A stretch of 21,286 nucleotides of DNA from an uncultured Dyadobacter sp. (lineage in GTDB: Bacteria; Bacteroidota; Bacteroidia; Cytophagales; Spirosomataceae): assembly GCA_937880795.1 (NCBI GenBank), contig CALGRQ010000275.1, forward strand, positions 1 to 21,286, written 5' to 3'. Numbering within the stretch: position 1 is the first letter of the stretch; every line of letters begins with the position of its first letter. This document shows, in pieces, positions 15,224 through 21,286 of the stretch. Under the pieces are notes generated by a model. It did no database searches, was not told the origin of the DNA, and saw nothing but the letters and a program-made list of their open reading frames with translations. The position numbers and the translations under genes were made by a program.

Positions 15224-15661
15224 ATGGATTTATCATTGGCCCAAATATGGCTCATTGTAGGACTGGTAATGCTGTTGGCAGAGCTGGTTAGCGTTTTGTT
15301 GGTGTTTGTTTTTTTCGCAATAGGTGCATTGTTGACCGCCTTGCTGGTTAGTGTAGGTATATTACCCACGCTGGAATCGCAGCTGATGGCGTTTTCAGTG
15401 ATTTCCTTATTATCGCTTATTCTGTTGCGGAAACAGGCCAAAGGGCTATTGAACCGAAAAGGGAAACACAGCGAGTATAATGAGTTTATTGGAGAGACTG
15501 CTCTGGTAATTAGGGATATACCGAACAGTGGTCATGGGAAAATATATTATCGCGGTGCGGAATGGAAAGCTTTGTCGCTAGGCAGTACGGCTATTAGTGC
15601 GGGTAGTAAAGTGGTTATCCGACGCACAGATGGCATAGTTTTGATCGTGGAGGAGTCATAA
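15224..15661 (+). CDS. NfeD family membrane protein (short form)
   Basis: The product is 145 aa. Two or three hydrophobic segments occupy residues about 7-80 (AQIWLIVGLVMLLAELVS, then VFFAIGALLTALLVSVG, then LMAFSVISLLSLILL). They are followed by a C-terminal OB-fold domain (FIGETALVIRDI, GKIYYRGAEWKALS, ISAGSKVVIRRTDGIVLIVEE). The glycine-containing YYRGAEWKA strand and the final VIxxxGxxLxV pattern are typical of NfeD. This is the short type without the ClpP-like serine protease domain of the long form. It probably works as a membrane partner of the SPFH protein encoded 1 nt upstream. It ends at a strong terminator. Confidence 0.9.
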   Translation: MDLSLAQIWLIVGLVMLLAELVSVLLVFVFFAIGALLTALLVSVGILPTLESQLMAFSVISLLSLILLRKQAKGLLNRKGKHSEYNEFIGETALVIRDIPNSGHGKIYYRGAEWKALSLGSTAISAGSKVVIRRTDGIVLIVEES

Positions 15662-15678
15662 TTTGCTGAGTGCCCAAA

Positions 15679-15718
15679 CAAAAAGAGTCGGAAGTTTAAT
15701 TACCTCCGACTCTTTTTG
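15679..15718. terminator. bidirectional intrinsic terminator
   Basis: CAAAAAGAGTCGGAAG (15679-15694) pairs with the stretch ending TCCGACTCTTTTTG (to 15718) with a single mismatch near an 8-nt A+T loop. A-run and T-run on the two sides allow termination for NfeD (plus) and the alkaline phosphatase gene ending at 15735 (minus). Confidence 0.88.
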
Positions 15719-15734
15719 ATATACAAAACCTTAT

Positions 15735-17390
15735 TTATTTTTTTAATGCTTCCTGAACAGGTGCACCTACATTACCACTTCCCGGTAAGATGTGCAATAA
15801 TGCTGCTACTGTTGGAGCGATATCCGAAACGGAGGTTCTCTTCAGCGTTTCACCTTTATTTACGCCCCAACCAAACATGACAAACGGAACTTGCGTGTCG
15901 TAGTTATAGGGGGTACCGTGGGAGGTACCTGTCGGGCCGCCATTCAGCCAACCAGGCTCTGTGATCATCTGAATGTCACCACTACGTTTAGCGTGGATAT
16001 TGCTTTTATATAGGTTAAGCTGGTAATCGTTCAGTGGAGCTTTGCCCATGTCCGTTAAGTTTAAGACATCGGCTATACCTGGTATTCTAATGAGAGCGCT
16101 TCTTAACGCATCAGAAACCTGCGCAACAGTAATTTTCTTTTGTCTCAATAAATCATGGTCCAAATAAAGTTGGTTGTTGTCAGTAGATACAATCAAATTT
16201 CCCTCTCCGAATGATTCGCTGAGGGTGTTTTTGATCGTTGCGTTTAACAGTTTTCTATCAATAAGACCAGAAGGTAATTTATTAGCCTTTGCAAAACCAG
16301 GTACATCTACAACGCCATGGTCAGCGGATAAAAATACAGTATATTCTCCTTTACCAACCCAGCCATCCAGGAAGGTGAACAGTTCAGCAAATTCTCTGTC
16401 TAACCTTAGAAAATCATCTTGTTGTTCTACCGCGTTAGGTCCAACACTATGTCCAATTTTATCTGGTGTTGAAAAGCTAATGGCCAAAAAGTCGGTATCT
16501 TTTCCTTTACCTAAGTTCTCTCCTTTAATGGCGGCAATAGCCATTTCTTTGGTGATGGTATTTCCCCATGGTGTGCTGGTAACCACGCCAAAGGCATCAC
16601 CTGCTAACCCAGCCAGTTCATAGGGGAAAACTGGTTTGGCAGCTCCAGGCAGTTTGCCTTCCCAGGCTACATCGTCTGCTGTGCTTTGTGTATATTGATC
16701 TGCCGGAAGTAGCAATTGCCATCCTTTTTTGAGGTACTCAGCAGGCATTTTTTTTGCATTGTAATCTTTCGCCCATTGCGGAAGGTCGTTCATATAATAG
16801 GTACTTGACACCCAATTTCCCGTTTTTGAATCGAACCAGTATGCAGCATTTGCAGTGTGACCGGCAGGCAAAATAGCCCCACGGTCTTTTATCGAGATTC
16901 CGATGGTTTTATTGCGGAAGTTGGTTGCGATGCGTAGCTGATCCGTTACTGTACTTACCAACAGATTGCGCGGTGACATTTTGCCTACACCTTTATTGGT
17001 ACTTCCAATGGTAGAAACGGTGCTGTCCTCTACACAATAGGTGCCTCTTTTGGTGGTTTTATCATACCAGTCGTTACCCACAATACCATTAATGGCTGGT
17101 ACTGAACCGGTATATACAGAGGCGTGGCCCGGACCTGTTACGGTAAGCGCATAGCCGTAATGATTATTTCTGCAATTGAAACCTTCATTCATCATGCGTT
17201 TAAAACCACCTTCTACATACTGATCATAGTAGCGATAAAGATAATCGTAGCGCATTTGGTCCACAATGATACCAACCACCATCTTGGGGCGAGCAAGTGT
17301 TGTCGGTTTGGAGGTGCTTTTCTTGGTTGTCTGAGCCTGCAAATTGCCGAGCAATAGCATGGATGCGACAAAAAGGGATAGTTTTTTCAC
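15735..17390 (-). CDS. PafA-like alkaline phosphatase, copy 1
   Basis: The product is 551 aa from a GTG at 17390, which gives the signal peptide MKKLSLFVASMLLLGNLQAQ. A TTG at 17423 in the same frame adds 11 residues and is less likely. It is an alkaline phosphatase superfamily enzyme resembling Elizabethkingia PafA, a periplasmic Bacteroidota phosphatase that is not inhibited by phosphate. Numbering from the TTG: first metal Asp in VDQMRYD (54-60), nucleophile Thr96 in LTVTGPGH, Asn117 in GNDWYD, and Lys179/Arg181 in IKDRGAILPAGH, the set that marks PafA-type monoesterases. Further metal ligands are in STPDKIGHSVGPN, SADHG and TSHGTPYNYD. It is a tandem paralogue of the next gene upstream, 46 nt away. 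It would release phosphate from organic esters in the periplasm. No Pho-box-like element was identified. Confidence 0.9.
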   Translation of the reverse strand: MKKLSLFVASMLLLGNLQAQTTKKSTSKPTTLARPKMVVGIIVDQMRYDYLYRYYDQYVEGGFKRMMNEGFNCRNNHYGYALTVTGPGHASVYTGSVPAINGIVGNDWYDKTTKRGTYCVEDSTVSTIGSTNKGVGKMSPRNLLVSTVTDQLRIATNFRNKTIGISIKDRGAILPAGHTANAAYWFDSKTGNWVSSTYYMNDLPQWAKDYNAKKMPAEYLKKGWQLLLPADQYTQSTADDVAWEGKLPGAAKPVFPYELAGLAGDAFGVVTSTPWGNTITKEMAIAAIKGENLGKGKDTDFLAISFSTPDKIGHSVGPNAVEQQDDFLRLDREFAELFTFLDGWVGKGEYTVFLSADHGVVDVPGFAKANKLPSGLIDRKLLNATIKNTLSESFGEGNLIVSTDNNQLYLDHDLLRQKKITVAQVSDALRSALIRIPGIADVLNLTDMGKAPLNDYQLNLYKSNIHAKRSGDIQMITEPGWLNGGPTGTSHGTPYNYDTQVPFVMFGWGVNKGETLKRTSVSDIAPTVAALLHILPGSGNVGAPVQEALKK

Positions 17391-17436
17391 AGTTAAGGAT
17401 GTTGTATTTGGTATAAAAATCAATTAGTGGTCAATT

Positions 17437-19104
17437 CTACTTTTTTAGGGCTGCCTCTACGGGATTTCCCACATTTCCGGATGGAGGTAAGATATGAAGC
17501 AATGCGGAAATGGTTGGCGCAATATCGGCAATTGTAGTTCTTTCCAGCGTTTCCCCTTTATTAATTCCCCAGCCATATAGCAGGAACGGAACGTGAGTAT
17601 CGTAATTATAGGGCGTTCCATGGTCTGTTCCGGTTCCATAGGAGGATGCAAACCAACCTGGCTGAACAATAACTTGTATATCTCCGCTTCGTTTTGCGTG
17701 GATATTATTCTTGTAAAGATCGAGTTGATAGTTGTTTAAAGGTGCTGTACCTATACTTTTCAGGTTAAGTACATCCGCAATGCCTTGGATAGGTAGTAAT
17801 ACCTGACGTAACACCTGATAGACGTCATCTACCGATATATTCTTTTTTTTAAGTAATGGGTCGTTGAGGTAAAGCTGATAGTTTTCGAAAGCCTGTATGT
17901 ACTCGCCTTCGCCAAAGGCATCATGCAGAGATTTTACGATGGTACGGGTAATGGCCGTAGGATTCATTAAGCCGGCGGGTAGCTTGTTTTGCTGCCAATA
18001 AGCAGGTACATCCATGGCTCCATGGTCAGCGGTGAGGAAAACGGTATAGTTGCCTTTTCCGGTCCAGGAATCGAGAAAGTTGAAAAGGTCAGCAAACTCC
18101 CGATCGAGCTTGATATAATTATCTTCCTGTTCCACGGAGTTCGGGCCGAAGGTATGTCCGATCCTGTCGGGAGTCGAAAAGCTTACCGCGAGGAAATCGG
18201 TATCTTTCCCTTTTCCCATATTTTCACCTTTAATGGCCGCAATGGCCATGTCTTTGGTCATGGTATTGCCCCAGGGTGATGTAGTCATTACGCCAAAGGC
18301 ATCGCCGGCAGTACCAATGAGCTCATGTGGAAACACCGCTTTGGGCTCACCGGATATGGTACCTTCCCAGGGTGCATCATCTACTGAACTTTGAGTATAT
18401 TGATCAATGGGGAGCAAAGTATTCCAGCCTTTTCGTAAATATTCGGCAGGCATTTTTTTGTCATTATAGGCTTTAACCCAATTGGGAAGTGCTTCCGCGT
18501 AGTAGGTGCTGGTTACGAAATTCCCGGTTTTGGAATCGAACCAGTAAGCGCCGCTGGCGGCATGGCCGGCTGGAAGTATTGAGGCACGGTCTTTAATGGC
18601 TACCCCGATTGTTTTCGATCTGAAATTGGTAGCGATACGAAGTTGGTCTGTTACAGTGCTGACCAGCAAGTTTCGGGGTGACATTTTTCCAACAGTAACA
18701 TTGGAGCTTCCTACCGTGGCGACCGTTTTGTCGTCGGTGCAATATACCTTTTCAGATTGCGCTTTGTCGTACCAGTCGTTACCAACAATACCATTTACGG
18801 CTGGTAATGCCCCAGTATATACCGCCGAATGCCCGGCTGCGGTGACAGTCAATGCATAATGGTAATGGTTATTTCGGCAGTTGAATCCATCGTTTATCAG
18901 ACGCTTAAAGCCACCCTCCTGGTATTTGTCGTAGTATCGGTATAGATAATCGTAGCGCATTTGGTCTACTACGATACCCACAACTAATTTCGGACGTTCC
19001 AAAGGATTGCTTTTGCTTTTTAAAGTATTCTGTCCCGTTGTAGAAGGGATTGTGGTGATGAAGGTGATTGTAACTGTTAGTAACAATCTGAATATTTGTT
19101 TCAT
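17437..19104 (-). CDS. PafA-like alkaline phosphatase, copy 2
   Basis: The product is 555 aa with a signal peptide (MKQIFRLLLTVTITFITTIPSTTGQ) and a clear ATG at 19104. It has the same architecture as copy 1 and is colinear over the whole mature length. Active-site residues: VDQMRYD (46-52), Thr88 in LTVTAAGH, Asn109 in GNDWYD, Lys171/Arg173 in IKDRASILPAGH, then STPDRIGHTFGPN, TADHG and the final His in DHGTPYNYD. All are intact, so both copies look active. Signal peptides and some loops differ (TAAGH here, TGPGH in copy 1; YCTDDKTVA here, YCVEDSTVS there), so the duplication is not recent. Copy 1 begins 46 nt after the stop codon, and the two are probably co-transcribed. The intergenic region ahead of it (19105-19235) is A+T-rich without a clear promoter match. 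Confidence 0.92.
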   Translation of the reverse strand: MKQIFRLLLTVTITFITTIPSTTGQNTLKSKSNPLERPKLVVGIVVDQMRYDYLYRYYDKYQEGGFKRLINDGFNCRNNHYHYALTVTAAGHSAVYTGALPAVNGIVGNDWYDKAQSEKVYCTDDKTVATVGSSNVTVGKMSPRNLLVSTVTDQLRIATNFRSKTIGVAIKDRASILPAGHAASGAYWFDSKTGNFVTSTYYAEALPNWVKAYNDKKMPAEYLRKGWNTLLPIDQYTQSSVDDAPWEGTISGEPKAVFPHELIGTAGDAFGVMTTSPWGNTMTKDMAIAAIKGENMGKGKDTDFLAVSFSTPDRIGHTFGPNSVEQEDNYIKLDREFADLFNFLDSWTGKGNYTVFLTADHGAMDVPAYWQQNKLPAGLMNPTAITRTIVKSLHDAFGEGEYIQAFENYQLYLNDPLLKKKNISVDDVYQVLRQVLLPIQGIADVLNLKSIGTAPLNNYQLDLYKNNIHAKRSGDIQVIVQPGWFASSYGTGTDHGTPYNYDTHVPFLLYGWGINKGETLERTTIADIAPTISALLHILPPSGNVGNPVEAALKK

Positions 19105-19235
19105 ACTTAACTTAAAAATAAAAGATAAATATAGCGGAAGGGCATCAGTGTATAGATGTTGCTCTTTTTTTTAATGATTTTTTAATTTTAGTATAAATAT
19201 AATACGTCAGATTTCGGATTGTATACTATTCCTAA

Positions 19236-19279
19236 AAACATAAAACCGGAAAGCCTTGACGCCCTCCGGTTTTATGTTT
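19236..19279 (-). terminator. intrinsic terminator of the M16 peptidase gene
   Basis: A perfect 15-bp stem, AAACATAAAACCGGA (19236-19250) with TCCGGTTTTATGTTT (19265-19279), with a 14-nt loop. On the minus strand it lies 12 nt past the M16 stop codon and ends in a T-rich run. No plus-strand gene needs it. Confidence 0.85.
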
Positions 19280-19291
19280 GAAATTTAGAAA

Positions 19292-21073
19292 TTATTTTTT
19301 CTCTGTTCCTCCTAGCACTCCGGGTGCTTTTTCAGAACTGGCTGCCCCTTTTCCTTTCGAGAATTCGCCTGCTTTAACAAAACTCATTTTCGAGTAATCG
19401 ATGTGTTTTTGCATGGCGGCCTTAATTTTTTCAGAGGTTAAAGCAGAAAGGTTCTTTTCAAATTCGGCATCCCATTGCATAGTACGGTTCAAATAAAGAT
19501 TATTGGTAAGTGTATTGGCAAGAGAAGCATCCTGCGCACGACCAACCTGACGTGATTGTAAATAACCCGATTTAGCTGCTGCAATTTCTTCTGCCGTAAA
19601 TCCTTCTTTCAATACCTTATCAATTTCTTCCTTGAATGCAGCTTCTAGCTTTTCAGCATTTTGAGGCGCATATATGGCATATGACATAAATGATCCGTTT
19701 TTATCCAATGAGCTGGCTGATAATTGAGAGCCAACACCATAGCTTAGACCCTCTTTTTGACGTATACGCGTTGCCAGACGTGAATTGAGGAATCCACCTC
19801 CTAACATGTAGTTGCCCAGAACAAGTGCGGGGTAGTCGGGATCGTTATCCTGAACAGGCATATTCATGCCGGCCAAAAACATGGCATTGGCCTTATCCGG
19901 TGTTTCGATGGTTTTATTTTCCGGTTTGATGGCTTGGTAAGGCGACGCAATCCGTGTAAATGGTTTTGCACTTTTCCAGGACCCAAACTCGGCATTGAGT
20001 AGTTTTTGTATCGCCGCCTGATCAAAATCTCCTACCACAGTGGCAGAGGCATTGTTTGCCCCATAAAAGTCCTTGTGAAATTGTTTGATCTGATCCAACG
20101 TGGTGGCCTTGATATTGGCGACATCTTCGTCAAACGTACCCACATACCGTACATCTCCTTTTGGATAAGGACTTACGATCCGACGATACTGGTTAAAGGC
20201 GATGGCTTGGGGCTCGCTACGCTGGGATTCTATACCAGCAAGTTCCTCTTGTTTTAATTTTTCGAATTCGTTTTCATCGAAAGAAGGTGCTTTCAATACC
20301 TCGGCTACCAGTTTTATAACCGATGACAAGTTTTCTTTGGTGGTTTCTATATTGACACCAGCCTGGTTACCTGACCCAAAGAAACTCACTCTTGCTTTCA
20401 GTTTGTCAAACTCGTCTTTCAACTGTTGACGGTTTTTTGATTTTGTCCCTTTGTCAAGCATAGAGCCTGTCAAATCCGAAATGGTAGCCTTGTTCGTCAA
20501 ACTTTTTTCATCGCCGTACCGAAGTGTAATTTTAGCAGCGACTACATTCCCACGTGTTTTTTTAGTGAGCAGGGCGGTTTCCAGCGTGTTTGCTTTTTCT
20601 GTGCGAACAGTTCTGCTATCTATGTTGGCAGGAGATGGATCAAAAGCCTCACCTTCTGCCACCACCGCTTCACCTTTATAATCTTTCACGAGGTCATTTA
20701 CATTAGGCGCCTCTGGAATTTCGGCGCGAATAGGGTTTGGATCAGGAACGAACGTTCCTAAGGTACGGTTGGAAGGTTTAAAATAATGTTTCGCTACGCG
20801 AAGTACGTCGTCGGCTGTTACTTTTCGGATATTGTCTCTGAAAAGAAAAGCCAGCCGCCAATCGCCGGTGGCAATAGATTCGCTGATACTCAGTCCAACT
20901 CTTTCAGAATTTCTGAATTCCAGGTCCCAATTCTTTAATAAGGTAGTTTTAGCTCTTTCAACATCCTCCGCCGATGGTTTAGTGAAGGCTGCGGAATCCA
21001 GGGTAGCTACGAAAGCCTGTTTCGCTTCATCCAGGGACTTTTCCTTTAGAATTTCAGCGCCAAACAAGACCAT
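19292..21073 (-). CDS. M16 (insulinase-type) peptidase, 5'-truncated, catalytic part missing
   Basis: From the ATG at 21073 this encodes 593 aa of a two-module M16 zinc peptidase. Full-length Bacteroidota relatives have about 920 aa, with the HxxEH zinc motif near the N-terminus. What remains is the end of module 1 (residues 1-115: AEILKEKSL, KNWDLEFRNSERVGLSISES, DWRLAFLFRDNIRKV, YFKPSNRTLG), a linker with GEAFDPSPANI, and all of module 2 (about 165-575), including LGGGFLNSRLATRIRQKEGLSYGVGS. Module 2 has SDLTGSMLDKG where an active module has HxxEH, which is normal for the non-catalytic half. Family-like sequence continues upstream of the ATG, in frame, for 17-18 codons (ending SFQLFDPG, before the ATG) to about 21127, then stops; a TAA lies at 21164-21166. 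The ATG is therefore an internal Met. No signal peptide or zinc site remains. It is probably a pseudogene, a rearranged gene, or a frameshifted or misassembled one. Confidence 0.85.
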   Translation of the reverse strand: MVLFGAEILKEKSLDEAKQAFVATLDSAAFTKPSAEDVERAKTTLLKNWDLEFRNSERVGLSISESIATGDWRLAFLFRDNIRKVTADDVLRVAKHYFKPSNRTLGTFVPDPNPIRAEIPEAPNVNDLVKDYKGEAVVAEGEAFDPSPANIDSRTVRTEKANTLETALLTKKTRGNVVAAKITLRYGDEKSLTNKATISDLTGSMLDKGTKSKNRQQLKDEFDKLKARVSFFGSGNQAGVNIETTKENLSSVIKLVAEVLKAPSFDENEFEKLKQEELAGIESQRSEPQAIAFNQYRRIVSPYPKGDVRYVGTFDEDVANIKATTLDQIKQFHKDFYGANNASATVVGDFDQAAIQKLLNAEFGSWKSAKPFTRIASPYQAIKPENKTIETPDKANAMFLAGMNMPVQDNDPDYPALVLGNYMLGGGFLNSRLATRIRQKEGLSYGVGSQLSASSLDKNGSFMSYAIYAPQNAEKLEAAFKEEIDKVLKEGFTAEEIAAAKSGYLQSRQVGRAQDASLANTLTNNLYLNRTMQWDAEFEKNLSALTSEKIKAAMQKHIDYSKMSFVKAGEFSKGKGAASSEKAPGVLGGTEKK

Positions 21074-21286
21074 ACCCGGATCAAAAAGTTGAAAGCTAAA
21101 TCCGAACTGAGAGGAAGCTTTTTTACTATTTGCTTTCTGTGTGCTCCAATAATTGTAAATCTTTTATAAAGTCTATTTTTGAAAAGTTGAGGCTCTTTAT
21201 TTTTCCCATATTTGGCATAAAACCCACTTCTTTTCACGGACCTTTTCATTTTTCTGTAATACTTTGCAAGTCCAGAGGATTTTAAA
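21074..21286. other. A+T-rich end region with M16 homology breakpoint
   Basis: Between 21074 and about 21127 the minus strand still encodes M16-like sequence in the frame of the downstream gene. Beyond that, no frame gives the preceding part of an M16 module. The rest is A+T-rich. On the minus strand one frame is open from the window edge to 21046 (basic, Lys/Tyr/Arg-rich, not recognised), and another holds a 30-codon ORF at 21126-21218 starting MPNMGKIKSLNF. Neither can be called a gene with confidence. I see no transposase, terminal inverted repeat or tRNA end. Confidence 0.5.

Noticed and set aside
16174..16623. 149-codon frame antisense to PafA copy 1
   Set aside because: Antisense to the conserved phosphatase core; a similar frame also appears opposite copy 2, as expected from the duplicated codons.
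15735..19104. The two phosphatase genes as one gene split by a frameshift
   Set aside because: Each copy is full length with its own signal peptide, complete active site and stop codon; they are tandem paralogues.
19292..21073. Missing HxxEH in the second M16 module as evidence of inactivation
   Set aside because: The second module of two-module M16 proteins normally lacks the zinc motif; only the loss of the first module is abnormal.
1..21286. CRISPR arrays, tRNA or rRNA genes, insertion sequences, prophage
   Set aside because: Intergenic gaps are short; none contains regularly spaced direct repeats, a tRNA cloverleaf with CCA-like end, transposase motifs or terminal repeats.

Overview
The window looks like chromosomal DNA of a Bacteroidota bacterium, most likely from the Sphingobacteriaceae (Sphingobacterium/Pedobacter/Olivibacter group). 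The evidence is: promoters of the Bacteroidota type (TTG, about 20 nt, TAnnTTTG); almost no Shine-Dalgarno sequences; a DUF4494 protein; PafA-type alkaline phosphatases; a carboxypeptidase-like regulatory domain protein; and an adjacent CPBP protease, DUF2007 protein and CdsA. I see no rRNA, tRNA, CRISPR array, phage or insertion sequence. Most of the window is ordinary core genome. The oddities are at its two ends.

Layout. 1-1128 (minus): 5' part of a polytopic GT-C-like membrane protein that runs off the window and lacks a normal start codon. 1174-1824 (minus): lipoprotein with an LEA-2-like domain. 2150-2662 (plus): DUF4494. 2722-3453 (minus): secreted protein of unknown function. 3665-4468 (plus): LpxH-type UDP-2,3-diacylglucosamine hydrolase (lipid A synthesis). 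4480-5217 (minus): secreted carboxypeptidase-like regulatory domain protein. 5391-7408 (minus): likely operon of CPBP membrane protease, DUF2007 protein and CdsA (phospholipid synthesis). 7527-9034 (plus): DusB overlapping a biotin carrier protein. 9098-10403 (plus): pyrH and frr. 10465-12815 (minus): UDP-glucose dehydrogenase followed by UDP-glucuronate decarboxylase, which together make UDP-xylose for surface polysaccharide. 13019-14182 (plus): acyl-CoA dehydrogenase. 14308-15661 (plus): SPFH/paraslipin plus NfeD. 15735-19104 (minus): two tandem PafA-like alkaline phosphatases. 19292-21073 (minus): an M16 (insulinase-type) peptidase that has lost its N-terminal catalytic part.

Cell-envelope functions dominate: lipid A, CDP-diacylglycerol, nucleotide sugars, membrane microdomains, and exported phosphatases and peptidases. 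Strong hairpin terminators separate most convergent gene pairs (2682-2721, 10418-10458, 15679-15718) and follow the M16 and lipoprotein genes.

I found no convincing new multi-gene system. The points most worth a second look are the abrupt loss of M16 homology near 21127, where A+T-rich unrelated sequence begins; the membrane protein gene without an ATG/GTG/TTG start at its expected N-terminus; the duplicated pafA pair; and a near-identical palindrome on both sides of the CPBP-DUF2007-cdsA operon.
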